Assembly: GCF_000597865.1 (NCBI RefSeq)
Contig: NZ_CP007452.1
Span: 1,991,183-2,055,182 of the forward strand
Direction of reading: 5' to 3'
DNA: 64,000 nucleotides
Source of the DNA: Peptoclostridium acidaminophilum DSM 3953
GTDB taxonomy: Bacteria > Bacillota > Clostridia > Peptostreptococcales > Peptostreptococcaceae
Shown one piece after another: positions 6,449-14,997 of the stretch; the stretch's first letter is position 1; every line of letters starts with the position of its first letter. The position numbers were made by a program, and so were the translations under genes. The notes below the pieces were generated by a model. The model ran no database searches, was not told the origin of the DNA, and was given only the letters and a program-made list of their open reading frames with translations.

Positions 6449-8843
6449 TCTTTCTTGTGAAAATCCTTTGTATTCCGTATATGGGCACTCTCGCACGAGA
6501 CTGCCTGTTGCCCGAGTATTTCTCCCATCCAGGGATCTTTCTCATTATGGCGTTTATCTCGTAGGAGTCGATTTTCCTCATGGCGCTTGCCTCCTTGCCA
6601 AATAGCTCGCACCAGATCTCCATAGCGCACACCTTGTCCCTTCTTACGCTTCCTTTCACGGCGTCTCCAAAATCGTCCCCCCGTATGAAGCTTCTTCTTT
6701 CGCAAATCTCCATGGCGTCCCAATTTGAAGGCAGCAGCTTGTCCAGATACTCCCTGACAATCCCTTCCCTATCGTCGCTTTCGAGAGCCTCAATTTGTTC
6801 CACGCCTGCGATCTTCTCAGCCTCGTCGCTTAATATTAGACTCTCGCCCTGGTTGTAGTACTCCATAACCTCCGCCCATATCTGGTCGATGTCATCAAGG
6901 TTCCAGGGCTTTAGCCTTGTGCCCCCGGGAGTCTTCACAGGCCAGAACCTGCGGCCACCGCTTAAGTCCCGTAGAAAGCCCGCTTCCTGATTCGTCGTTC
7001 CCACAAGTATGCTCTGCCTTGGATGGTCCTCCACCGAGTAGCCGTAGCTGGCCCTGAACTTGTCGTCTTGCCTGGTGATGAATGACTTAAGCGTATCCTC
7101 GTCCACCTTTTTTATTCCGGCAAGCTCCCCGATTTCCACGATCCAGTAGCCCTGAAGCTTTTCAGCCGCCGTCTTGTCCCGCATGTCCGATATGGACAGT
7201 GAATCGCTGAAAAACTTGCCCCCCAGCTTTGAAAACAGCGTGCTTTTTCCTATTCCCTGAGGACCGTTTAAGACAAGCACGGTGTCGTACTTTATGCCGG
7301 GATTCATAGTCCTTGCCACTGCCGCTACAAGTGTCTTGCGCATGGCTTCCCTGGTATAGACGTTATCCTCAGCCCCCAGGTAGGAGATGAGCAGCTCGTC
7401 TACCCTCCTCACCTTGTCCCACTCGGGTAGACCTCTTAGATACTCCCTCACCGGATGGCGTGACCTTTCGACAGAGACTTTGATCACGGCCTCTTTGAGC
7501 TTTCCTGGGCTGTAGAGCCCGTAGGCGCTGTCGATGTATCCGGCGAGCGATGCTTCGTCTGTTTTGTTCCAGCCACGCTTTAGCCTTTTCCAGGGAACTT
7601 CGCCTTCCACGTCTATGCCTTCCCTGAGCTCGTTGTAAAATACGCTCGCGATGAGAGAGTCGTGCCTTAGGATGAGTATCATGTTGCTGAGTGTGTTCTT
7701 TAGCTCGCCATTATTATTGATTTCAAGGCCCTCCTGCCAGTCTGCCTCAACTCCAAAATCCTCGCTGGCCGCTGCCATCCTTTCTCCGGCTATCTGCTTT
7801 TTGACGGCCGCATCCTTCGTGGAGAGCTCCTGCATGGCCTTGTATGACGGCAGCTTGTTTACAGGCGTGCCCTCCTTTGCATCCTCATCCAGCTCTGCGA
7901 ACCTGTGTAGGCGCACCAGGTCGAATGCGTTGCACAGCTTGCCGCTTATGGGATCGCTTCCGTGGTGGGAGTAGGCGAAGTCTCCTTCCCCGTAAATCAC
8001 AAGTCCTCCTGACGTGCTGCCCTTTTCATAGGTGTAGCGGCTTGGATCGTCGCAGGACGTATACACTCCCTGCAGGAACTTGTCTATCGCATCAACTGCG
8101 CTGTATGTCCTGCAGAAGGCTCCTACTATACCGCCCTTCTCCCTGGGGTCTCCCTGCCTTTCTGCAAGCCTTGTTCTATCGCTCTTGGCCCTTGAGCTTT
8201 CGGGCCAGTAGGAGGAGTCCCGCCAGTCCTTGTATCTTTCTAGCACCTCGTCCGGGTCAAGCCAGGGCTCGTCCGCGAATCTGAACACATACTCTCCGTC
8301 AGAGGATGTCGAGGGCCAGTACATCAGCCTGTGTGCCTCGTATGTGGTGTCGTCAAAGAAGTCTATGCCAATATCAGCCGCTATCCTTCTTGCTATTGGC
8401 GCATATTCGTCCGAGGACACGGGCCTTTTAAGCGGTATTACCAGCCTTAGCCTTTGGCCCGAGGGGCTGTGGCTGTGGGTGGAATACATGATTGCTCCGC
8501 AGCCCAGTATCGCCTCAACGCTGTCCCACAGGTCCCCTTTCACAAAGTCGGCATCCAGGGTTACAAGCTGCCTCCAGGACACGCTGCCTGATTTTCTTCT
8601 GCCACCTTTAAGGGCTCCTCCCACAAACCCGCCTACATCCTTTATCTCGTCCCGCCTCGCCTTGGAGTATCTTTTGTATTCCTCGAACGTCTCATGGGTC
8701 CTGGTTGTATGGCTCAGCTTTTCTGCAAGCTGCGACCAGGACATCTCCTTGTTTTTCCACTCCAGCTCTTTTCTGCTTCTTCCGGTGGCTATTGTAAGAA
8801 GGCCGTCGCACTTTAGCTTTTTAATCCGGCTTTGCTCTATCAT
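6435..8843 (-). CDS. VapE-type primase-helicase (phage replication)
   Basis: A large (802-residue) protein with an N-terminal primase-like region (VTLDADFVKGD near residue 95, THSHSPSGQRLRLVIPL near 122) and a C-terminal VapE/D5-like helicase: Walker A NGPQGIGKST near 527, Walker B YWIVEIGEL near 566, sensor VGTTNQ and arginine-finger GGRRFWPV near 630. It should prime and unwind phage DNA. The frame extends to an ATG at 8858, but the ATG at 8843 (MIEQSRIKKLK) is preceded at proper distance by GGAGG, so I choose it. It overlaps the end of the upstream 76-aa gene. Confidence 0.9.
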   Translation of the reverse strand: MIEQSRIKKLKCDGLLTIATGRSRKELEWKNKEMSWSQLAEKLSHTTRTHETFEEYKRYSKARRDEIKDVGGFVGGALKGGRRKSGSVSWRQLVTLDADFVKGDLWDSVEAILGCGAIMYSTHSHSPSGQRLRLVIPLKRPVSSDEYAPIARRIAADIGIDFFDDTTYEAHRLMYWPSTSSDGEYVFRFADEPWLDPDEVLERYKDWRDSSYWPESSRAKSDRTRLAERQGDPREKGGIVGAFCRTYSAVDAIDKFLQGVYTSCDDPSRYTYEKGSTSGGLVIYGEGDFAYSHHGSDPISGKLCNAFDLVRLHRFAELDEDAKEGTPVNKLPSYKAMQELSTKDAAVKKQIAGERMAAASEDFGVEADWQEGLEINNNGELKNTLSNMILILRHDSLIASVFYNELREGIDVEGEVPWKRLKRGWNKTDEASLAGYIDSAYGLYSPGKLKEAVIKVSVERSRHPVREYLRGLPEWDKVRRVDELLISYLGAEDNVYTREAMRKTLVAAVARTMNPGIKYDTVLVLNGPQGIGKSTLFSKLGGKFFSDSLSISDMRDKTAAEKLQGYWIVEIGELAGIKKVDEDTLKSFITRQDDKFRASYGYSVEDHPRQSILVGTTNQEAGFLRDLSGGRRFWPVKTPGGTRLKPWNLDDIDQIWAEVMEYYNQGESLILSDEAEKIAGVEQIEALESDDREGIVREYLDKLLPSNWDAMEICERRSFIRGDDFGDAVKGSVRRDKVCAMEIWCELFGKEASAMRKIDSYEINAIMRKIPGWEKYSGNRQSRARVPIYGIQRIFTRKSEQE

Positions 8844-9051
8844 GTCTGCCTCCTCCATGGGAAAACACCTCGCTTCTTATTTTTTCAATCTTCTCTCTGG
8901 TCCTTGGCCCGATTCCCTTCTCGGTTTTAAGCCTTTCTATGAAGGAGTCCAAGGCATCCTCGGCTGCATTAAGGTAGTACTCCGTCAGGAACCTTTCCAT
9001 CTGCAGCTTGCTGTAGTGCTTGAGCTGCTTGTATGTGGCTCTGTCAATCAA
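8821..9051 (-). CDS. Small helical phage protein (76 aa)
   Basis: A 76-residue, highly charged helical protein starting MIDRATYKQLKHYSKLQMER, with KTEKGIGPRTREKIEKIRSE in the second half. The GIGPRTREKI stretch resembles a helix-hairpin-helix turn, so DNA contact is possible. It sits between the DNA polymerase and VapE genes and overlaps the VapE start by 23 bases. The start ATG has AGGAGGGATTTC upstream. No family name is known to me. Confidence 0.65.
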   Translation of the reverse strand: MIDRATYKQLKHYSKLQMERFLTEYYLNAAEDALDSFIERLKTEKGIGPRTREKIEKIRSEVFSHGGGRHDRAKPD

Positions 9052-9088
9052 AAGAAATCCCTCCTTTCCTGCGGGAAATATGGCGCTT

Positions 9089-11038
9089 TTAGTCCTTCTT
9101 GTAGTACTCCGACTCGAACCCGTCGGCGCTCAGGGGAAGGCCACTTGCCCAGCCTATGGGATAGCTCATTATCTCGTTTACTTCATCCAGGGAGCCTTCG
9201 CCCTTTGGAACGTCCAGGACCACCTCGTCGTGTATGTGGGCCACTATCTTGTACCCAGCCCTGTCGAGCCTGAGCATCGCCTCCGCCAAGCAGTCCCTTG
9301 CAATCGCCTGTGTCAGGTTCTCGGCTATCTTTCCTCCATAAGTGTCTATCCTTCCCCATGACTTTGAGGTCTGGTCCAGTCCCTCGAATGTGATCTTGTC
9401 CCTGCCGAATCTCATGTCGGCTTCAATTCTCGGCCTTGCATAGGCAAGGCTCCTGCCGGAAGGCAGTCTTATTAGCAGCATCCCGCTTTTATACAGGAAC
9501 TTGAGGCCATGCTGCAAGCTTACCGAGGTTTTCCCCTTTATCGCCTTTACCGCGGCTTCCTCTGCATCCCGCCAGAGCCTTACTATGTTTGGATTCGCCT
9601 TTCTCCAGGCGGAGACTATGAGCGAAAGCTCGTCTTCTGAAAGCCCCATCCTTTCGGCTCCCATGGCTTTTAGTGCTCCGACTCCCCCTTGATAACCGCA
9701 GGCCAGGGTCGCTATCTTGCCCTTCGCCCTGAGCTCATACTCCGGATTTCCCTTTGCTATCTTCTCGATGGGCACACTAAACATCCTGCTGGCCGTCATC
9801 TCGTAGATCTTGCCGTGGCCCCTGAAGGTGTCTATGACCCACTGCTCCCCGGCAAGCCAGGCTATGACCCTGGCTTCAATGGCGCTAAAGTCCGACACTA
9901 TTATCCTGGCTCCCGGCGATGGCACGAAGGCCGTCCTTACCAACTGGGAAAGCACGTCGGGCACCGAATCGAAGAGAAGCTCCAGCAGCTCGTAGTCCCC
10001 GGACTTTAAAATGTCCCTTGCAAGATCCAGGTCCTTCATCGCATTTCGGGGCAGGTTCTGTATCTGCACCAGCCTGCCGGCCCACCTCCCGGTTCTGTTG
10101 GCGCCGTAAAACTGCAGGAGGCCACCAATCCTGTGGTCCTTTCTCATGGCCCTGTCCATGGCCTCGTACTTTTTGACGGAGGTTTTGGACATCTCCTGCC
10201 GCAACTCCAGGAGCCGCCTTGCCTGGTCGTCTCTGGTTTCCTCCAGCAGGTCTTCCACAGCCTTCTTCGAGAGGCTCTCTATTTGGATTTTGTGCTTGTC
10301 CCTCAGGTAGCCTTTGAGCTGGGCGGGGCTGTTTGGGTTTTCAAGCCCCGTAAGACATCTGGCCTGCTTTAAAAGCTTCTCTTGGTGCAGCTCGTCGCAC
10401 CTTATCGCATGCTCGACAAGGTCCTTGTCCACCCTTATGCCGATGTCGTTTATCCTCTGGTCCAGCTGCCAAAGCTCCTGCTCGTTTTCTGTAACAGGGA
10501 AGGCCTGGAGCTTTCTTCTGATTTCCCGCTCGACCTCGACATCCTTCTTGCAGTATTCCTTGAACGTCTCCCACCTTTCCATGTCGTGCTCCGGAAGGTT
10601 CCTGCTTCTCGCGCCTCCTTTGCAGGGCATTGAAAAATACCTTATGAGGGCCTTGCCCTCCTTCATCTTTTGCTCCTTTAAGCCCATGACCTTGGCCACT
10701 GCCGAAAGGTGTCCCGGAAGCCCAAGCGTCAGTGCGTGGACCTGGGAGCACCGCCACTGGCTTGGCGGCATTTCCCTTTTGAAATGCCGCGAGAGGCATG
10801 TCCTTTCAAAGTTTGCATTGAAGGCTGTCTTTATCACCGCCGGGTCCGTCATGGCCTTTTGGACATCCTGGGGGATCTCTTCTCCCCTTGCCAGGTCTGC
10901 CACATTTGCATCCTCATCACCAAATGCGTAGCCGAAGATGAGTATTTCAAAGTCGCCTGATTCGACGTAAGGGTATACCCCGCACTTTGCAAGATCCACG
11001 CTGCTGTATGTTTCAATATCAATCGAGAGCACTTTCAT
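9089..11038 (-). CDS. Phage DNA polymerase, family A
   Basis: A 649-residue polymerase with a 3'-5' proofreading domain (SIDIETYSS near residue 5, FNANFERTCL near 74) and a family-A polymerase domain: motif A VSDFSAIEARVIAWLAG, the O-helix region LRAKGKIATLACGYQGG, and motif C HIHDEVVLDVP near the end. It replicates the phage genome. The open frame extends 46 codons further upstream to 11,176, but the ATG at 11,038 (MKVLSIDIET) starts right at the exonuclease domain and has GAGGTGA at the correct distance. The extension overlaps the DUF2815 gene and is unlikely to be translated. It lies between DUF2815 and the small helical gene in the usual order. Confidence 0.93.
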   Translation of the reverse strand: MKVLSIDIETYSSVDLAKCGVYPYVESGDFEILIFGYAFGDEDANVADLARGEEIPQDVQKAMTDPAVIKTAFNANFERTCLSRHFKREMPPSQWRCSQVHALTLGLPGHLSAVAKVMGLKEQKMKEGKALIRYFSMPCKGGARSRNLPEHDMERWETFKEYCKKDVEVEREIRRKLQAFPVTENEQELWQLDQRINDIGIRVDKDLVEHAIRCDELHQEKLLKQARCLTGLENPNSPAQLKGYLRDKHKIQIESLSKKAVEDLLEETRDDQARRLLELRQEMSKTSVKKYEAMDRAMRKDHRIGGLLQFYGANRTGRWAGRLVQIQNLPRNAMKDLDLARDILKSGDYELLELLFDSVPDVLSQLVRTAFVPSPGARIIVSDFSAIEARVIAWLAGEQWVIDTFRGHGKIYEMTASRMFSVPIEKIAKGNPEYELRAKGKIATLACGYQGGVGALKAMGAERMGLSEDELSLIVSAWRKANPNIVRLWRDAEEAAVKAIKGKTSVSLQHGLKFLYKSGMLLIRLPSGRSLAYARPRIEADMRFGRDKITFEGLDQTSKSWGRIDTYGGKIAENLTQAIARDCLAEAMLRLDRAGYKIVAHIHDEVVLDVPKGEGSLDEVNEIMSYPIGWASGLPLSADGFESEYYKKD

Positions 11039-11147
11039 AAACTCACCTCTAACTGCCCTATGGTTTTTATTCGGCATTATATTTTGAACTCTCTCAAAGC
11101 GTTCCATTTTGGATAAGGAAGGGGCAATGCAATGCCCCCGCTCCCTT

Positions 11148-11696
11148 CTAGCCCAGGAAGTCGTCCTCGTCGCCACCTATGGCTTCGAAGTCGTCCTCGG
11201 CTCTAGCCTTTCCTCCCAGTGCTTCTCCATCTTCAGTCTTTTGGATGTTGTTGAGCCCTGCCGCCAGCCCCTTGTTTCCGGCAGCGCTGTAGGGGAATAT
11301 GTTTATGCTCGCCCTGCCGTAGCAGCCGCTGTAGAATTCAGTCTGGTCATTTATCGGGTGTAGCCTGCGGTCGACTATTCCCGGCCTGGCTTTGCCGTTG
11401 GCGTTTATAAAGTAGCTGTCCTCGTAGGCCTCGTCGTCCGGCCTGTCTATGTCCCCGTCCCTTAAGGGAACCTTGAAGTTGCCGCTTGTAAACTTTGAGC
11501 CGAACTTTGCTGTTCCGTCCTTTTTAGCCTCCTCGATTGCCTGCTCAACGTCCCTTATGGCCTGCTTGTTCGACTTTGGTATTATTATGCTTACAGAGTA
11601 TTTGGGCTCGCTTCCGTTTATGCTCTTTGGCTCAAACACGTTTGCGTAGCTGAATCTCACCGGATTCTCCTTTGTTCCTATGATCACTTTTGCCAT
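11148..11696 (-). CDS. DUF2815 ssDNA-binding-like phage protein
   Basis: A 182-residue protein starting MAKVIIGTKENPVRFSYANV, with FYSGCYGRASINIFPYS in the centre and a very acidic tail ending DEDDFLG. DUF2815 proteins are placed near Gp2.5-like single-strand DNA-binding folds, and the acidic C-terminus resembles the partner-binding tails of SSB proteins. It precedes the polymerase in the same operon, as expected for a replication SSB. Spacing of AGGAGGAATGAG to the ATG is good. The DNA-binding role is family-based inference. Confidence 0.85.
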   Translation of the reverse strand: MAKVIIGTKENPVRFSYANVFEPKSINGSEPKYSVSIIIPKSNKQAIRDVEQAIEEAKKDGTAKFGSKFTSGNFKVPLRDGDIDRPDDEAYEDSYFINANGKARPGIVDRRLHPINDQTEFYSGCYGRASINIFPYSAAGNKGLAAGLNNIQKTEDGEALGGKARAEDDFEAIGGDEDDFLG

Positions 11697-11716
11697 GTCT
11701 CATTCCTCCTGAATTT

Positions 11717-12868
11717 TTATTTGAAATCCTGCTCCGGGCCGCTTCTCGCCTGGGGCCTTTTGTCGTCTTTAAAGACCAGCTTCAGTCTGCCAGGCGGCCT
11801 TTCGATGAGGTCTCCTATGACCCTTTGAAAATCCTCTTTTCCTATTTCCTTCTCGAGCTTTGTAAGGCTAAGAAGGGACCTTGAGTATATGAAGTCCTCC
11901 GGGTACCCCGCATGGAGCAGCTTTTCCGCCACCTGGGTTTCGCATGTGAAGCGCCTTGTGCTTCTTCCCTCAACAAGCTTCATTCCGGGCCACTGCTTGC
12001 CAGCGTTTACTGCCGCATCAAGGGCGTAGCTTTCAACGTCCGACGCCCATTTTTGAAGCTCTCCCACTTGGCGGAGCACAGCTGCGACCTCTTCGTCCGA
12101 AAGAAGTGGCGGCTCCTTGAAGTCCATGCCTGACAGCCTCATATTCTCAATGCACCTGGCCCTGCAGGTGGCCTTCACCTTGCAGAATCTGCAGTGCTCT
12201 CCCGGCTTGAACTCGCCCTCGCCCGCCCAGGCCTTTTCGGCTCTTGGCCTTACCACTTCCTCCGCCCAGCTTAAAAGCTCGCTGGCCTCCATCTCGTCGG
12301 TTGAAATGTTGTCGAGCCTCGGCTGGATTATGCTCATCCTAACCCTCTCTGTGTCGTAGAGCATTCCAAAGCCGTTTATGGCCCCAAGGGCGTAAAGCCT
12401 CATCTGGGGATTGGCTGCAGCGCTTACGGCCACGCCCTTTCCACCCTTAAGGTCGATGACCTCGATCATGCCGTCTGCTACTATAAGTGCGTCCCCGGTT
12501 CCAAAGCCTTCCTTGACCCAGGGGCTGTAGTCCAGCCTTTCCTCCACCAGCACAAGCGGATCCTTGCTCGTCGCCCTGGCCTCGTTTATCTTTTCGATTA
12601 CAAGGTCCACATAGGTTTCAACGGCCTTTTCAATCTCGTCTGTGAAGAACTCGCTTCTTTTCATCTTCTCTAGTCTTTCATCGAACTCCGGCTCCTTTAT
12701 GCTTCCCAGGAAGAAGCTAAGGTGCAGCTCGGACAGCTCGTGCATGAATGTCCCTTCAAGGGCGTATGTGGTCGTGACGTCCTCCATCTCTTCCTCGAGC
12801 CTCACGCTTGGGCTGCAGCTCAGCCACCTGTGGGCTCCCGAAGCCGAGAGCAGTGCGTGCGACCCCAT
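11717..12868 (-). CDS. DUF2800 PD-(D/E)XK nuclease, Cas4/RecB-like
   Basis: The 383-residue protein begins MGSHALLSASGAHRWLSCSP, a signature of this phage family. It holds the nuclease core EGTFMHELSEL (35-45), FGTGDALIVADG and VIDLKGGKGV (catalytic Asp and Asp-x-Lys), and a cysteine cluster HCRFCKVKATCRARC typical of Fe-S cluster exonucleases. It probably resects or processes phage DNA ends during recombination-dependent replication, next to the SSB-like DUF2815. The ATG overlaps the stop of the preceding gene (ATTACAG... on the plus strand, one-base to four-base overlap). Length is normal for the family. Confidence 0.88.
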   Translation of the reverse strand: MGSHALLSASGAHRWLSCSPSVRLEEEMEDVTTTYALEGTFMHELSELHLSFFLGSIKEPEFDERLEKMKRSEFFTDEIEKAVETYVDLVIEKINEARATSKDPLVLVEERLDYSPWVKEGFGTGDALIVADGMIEVIDLKGGKGVAVSAAANPQMRLYALGAINGFGMLYDTERVRMSIIQPRLDNISTDEMEASELLSWAEEVVRPRAEKAWAGEGEFKPGEHCRFCKVKATCRARCIENMRLSGMDFKEPPLLSDEEVAAVLRQVGELQKWASDVESYALDAAVNAGKQWPGMKLVEGRSTRRFTCETQVAEKLLHAGYPEDFIYSRSLLSLTKLEKEIGKEDFQRVIGDLIERPPGRLKLVFKDDKRPQARSGPEQDFK

Positions 12869-13185
12869 TACAGCTCCTCTGCTTTCTGGAGAACCTGAGC
12901 ATACCTTTCCTCCGGTATGTCGCTGAGCTTCTTGGCCCCGAATTCCGAGATGAGCTTTTTAACCTGGGACTGCTTGCCGCTTTGGGAAAGCTCCGCCAGC
13001 TTGGCCCTGACCTCCTCGAGGGTGGGCTGTTTTTCCTTTGCTTCTGTCTGCTCTGCTTTCTCTGGTTCAGGCTTTGATTCGGCTTCAGGAGCGTTCCCTT
13101 CGGCAGCGCCAAACAAGGCTTCTATGCTGTCCGCCAGGCTCCTTAGATCGCTCACTACCTCTAGTGCAAGTTTGATTTTGCTCAT
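12868..13185 (-). CDS. Small phage protein with C-terminal SAP/Rrp5-like helical domain
   Basis: About 105 residues starting MSKIKLALEVVSDLRSLADS, a charged Glu/Lys linker (residues about 30-60), then TLEEVRAKLAELSQSGKQSQ and a helical C-terminus. Such proteins are often misnamed rRNA biogenesis protein Rrp5 in phage genomes; the true role is unknown. The frame is open to 13,233, but the ATG at 13,185 overlaps the stop of the preceding 51-aa gene (TAATG) and has AAAGGAG upstream, so this start is preferred. It is followed with overlap by DUF2800. Confidence 0.75.
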   Translation of the reverse strand: MSKIKLALEVVSDLRSLADSIEALFGAAEGNAPEAESKPEPEKAEQTEAKEKQPTLEEVRAKLAELSQSGKQSQVKKLISEFGAKKLSDIPEERYAQVLQKAEEL

Positions 13186-13340
13186 TAGCTTTTGCTCCTT
13201 TCTGCAACATTCATCTTTTGCGCCGCCTGACATAGCAGGTTTTTAAGCTTGCTCGTAACGTCCTCCCCTTTTGCCCTGCACTCCTTGATATGTACGTTGG
13301 CGCTGGATGGGCTTGTGATTGTGATTTTTATGGTCTGCAT
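13185..13340 (-). CDS. Small phage protein (51 aa) at the head of the replication operon
   Basis: A 51-residue frame starting MQTIKITITSPSSANVHIKE and ending VAERSKS. The ATG is preceded by GTGGAGGTGAAAAA, a strong ribosome binding site. The stop codon overlaps the next start as TAATG. It is a predicted small beta-strand-plus-helix protein with no family known to me. It is the first gene of the run that continues through DUF2800, DUF2815 and the polymerase. A stem-loop (TAGAGGC/GCCTCTA, 13,363-13,388) lies just upstream. Confidence 0.7.
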   Translation of the reverse strand: MQTIKITITSPSSANVHIKECRAKGEDVTSKLKNLLCQAAQKMNVAERSKS

Positions 13341-13421
13341 TTTTTCACCTCCACTTGATTTTTCTAGAGGCCTAAAAAGTGCCTCTAATATATAGCCACG
13401 GGAAACGCAAAACCGAACCCC

Positions 13422-13817
13422 CTAATTTAAAATTTTTTCGAGTTTTTTATAAATCTTCTTCAGCCGGTTTCTTACAGCGGCCTCGCTGACCCCTTCATCC
13501 CTTGCAATTTTGGCTATGCTCAGGTCCTCGTAGAAAACCTTCTGAAGCAAGTCTCTCTGCTGCGGCAACAGCTCGTCTATCGCCTTCTTTATGTATTCAC
13601 TTGTCTCCTTTTGCTCTGTCATTGCTTCGATGCTACACTCTTTATCCTCAAACTGCGCTCCCTGCTCCTGCATGATGAAAATCGAACTGTGCCTGCGGGT
13701 CTCTTTTCGGTTGCTGCTCAATGTGTCTCTTTCTATCTCTATAAGAACTTCTCCTACTTCATCCGGCGCTTCAACTTCAACAGTTTCTCCTGTTAGGAAT
13801 TCATATGTGATTTTCAT
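13422..13817 (-). CDS. Sigma-70 region 4-like phage regulator
   Basis: The 131-residue protein has an N-terminal segment of unknown function (MKITYEFLTGETVEVEAPDE) and a C-terminal helix-turn-helix of the sigma-70 region 4 type: LPQQRDLLQKVFYEDLSIAK, then the recognition helix VSEAAVRNRLKKIYKKL. It probably regulates the early phage operon. This architecture, beta-rich N-terminus plus region-4 HTH, is common at the head of replication modules in Clostridia phages. AAAGGAGAGATAAATC precedes the ATG at good distance. Upstream lie two terminator hairpins and the IS21 element that now separates the gene from the SOS promoter. Confidence 0.75.
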   Translation of the reverse strand: MKITYEFLTGETVEVEAPDEVGEVLIEIERDTLSSNRKETRRHSSIFIMQEQGAQFEDKECSIEAMTEQKETSEYIKKAIDELLPQQRDLLQKVFYEDLSIAKIARDEGVSEAAVRNRLKKIYKKLEKILN

Positions 13818-13906
13818 GATTTATCTCTCCTTTGGATTTTTAAGTTCGAAAATGTATTACTGGACAAAACCCTGTATTTACACAGCGCATGGCCCTGAAA
13901 AAAAGC

Positions 13907-13994
13907 AAAAAAAAATAGCCGGACAACAGCTAAAATGAATTAGCTGCTGTCCGGCTATTTGGTAGTTCATGCTCGACTCCGTTGCTCGGTACTA
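13907..13994 (-). repeat. Repeated leader-hairpin-terminator unit 1
   Basis: Minus-strand order: a conserved block (CCGAGCAACGGAGTC, then TGAACTACCAAAT), a hairpin with 20-base arms at 13,914-13,933 and 13,940-13,959, and a run of nine T (13,907-13,915). It is an excellent intrinsic terminator. Unit 2 lies next to it with the same conserved block and a hairpin whose arms have changed on both sides so that pairing is kept, which points to selection on the RNA structure. Confidence 0.7.
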
Positions 13995-14015
13995 AAATGT
14001 TCAGTTTTCGGGCAC

Positions 14016-14090
14016 AAAAATAGGCCGGATAACTACTCTAAATAAAAGTAGCTATCCGGCCATTTGGTAGTTCACTTGACTCCGTTGCTC
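14016..14090 (-). repeat. Repeated leader-hairpin-terminator unit 2, split by IS21 element
   Basis: Second copy of the unit: arms 14,023-14,037 and 14,047-14,061 (GGCCGGATAACTACT and its near complement), followed on the minus strand by TATTTTTG. The conserved block GAGCAACGGAGTC is interrupted by the IS; the remainder CTATACCGAGCAACGGA lies at 16,590-16,610 directly after the Com-like gene. In the uninterrupted state the Com-like gene would have run directly into this unit. Confidence 0.65.
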
Positions 14091-14253
14091 TGAATGTCAA
14101 TGAATATTTGAGCCAGGCGCTAGTGAATTTCTGAGCCACCTGTGCTAATGAAAAAGTATACCATTTTCATATTTGTGCTAATGAATATTTGAGCCACTTA
14201 TTGTAATAAAGAAGGGAAATTGGGTTTAGCCTTCATTTCCCTTAATTCATCTT

Positions 14254-14997
14254 TTATTTGCTGTTGCTGTCCTTTCGATAAGAATCGCCATTCATGTTTA
14301 ATACATAGGAGCGGAATGTTATTCTGTCAACTAGGGCTGCGACCATTATTGGATTATCGAAAAGCTCTGTCCATCTTGAGAATTCAAGATTTGTGGTTAT
14401 TATGATGCTGCCTTTTTCGGATCGATCAGAGATTACCTTGAAAAGCAGATCTGACTGATGCCTGTTAAAGCTTAGGTATGAGAGTTCATCTAGTATTAGC
14501 AGATCAACTTTAGACAGCTGTTTTTCAAGCTTTGCCAGCCTTTTGTACTCGCTGGCCTCGACCAATTCAGTTGCAAGTGATGCGGCGTTATAAAACTTGA
14601 CGGAATATCCGAGGGTGCAGGCTTTCAAGCCAAGGCTTATTGCAAGATGCGTCTTGCCTGTTCCGGGATTCCCTATCATTACAATGTTTTGATGTTTGTC
14701 TATGTAGTCGCACTCAGACAACTCAAAAATAAAAGGTTCTTTTACATGTTTAAGCCGGCTTGTATCAAATTCATCAAGAGTCTTCAAATATGGATACTTT
14801 GCAGCTTTGATCCGCCTTTTGCGATTATTTTCCTGACGCTGGTCGTTCTCAACTCTTAGTAGCGCAAGGAGGAAATCCTCATAGCTCATATTGGTGTCCA
14901 TCTGACGGATCATATTTTCATAATCACAAAAGGTAGGGAGCTTGAGCTGCTTGCAGTAAAGAGAAATAGACTGTGCCTTCACGTTTATTTCACCCAT
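14254..14997 (-). CDS. istB: IS21 helper ATPase IstB
   Basis: The 247-residue protein is an AAA+ ATPase related to DnaA/DnaC. Walker A is GNPGTGKTHLA (109-119) and Walker B LLILDELSYL (about 170-179); sensor IIITTNLEFSRW lies near 200. IstB assembles on target DNA and stimulates the IstA transposase. The start overlaps the istA stop as TAATG, the usual coupling in this family. Length is normal (about 250). Confidence 0.95.
   Translation of the reverse strand: MGEINVKAQSISLYCKQLKLPTFCDYENMIRQMDTNMSYEDFLLALLRVENDQRQENNRKRRIKAAKYPYLKTLDEFDTSRLKHVKEPFIFELSECDYIDKHQNIVMIGNPGTGKTHLAISLGLKACTLGYSVKFYNAASLATELVEASEYKRLAKLEKQLSKVDLLILDELSYLSFNRHQSDLLFKVISDRSEKGSIIITTNLEFSRWTELFDNPIMVAALVDRITFRSYVLNMNGDSYRKDSNSK

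Noticed and set aside
11039-11176. 46-codon N-terminal extension of the DNA polymerase
   Set aside because: It overlaps the end of DUF2815, is basic and unlike polymerases, and the internal ATG has the better ribosome binding site and starts at the exonuclease domain.
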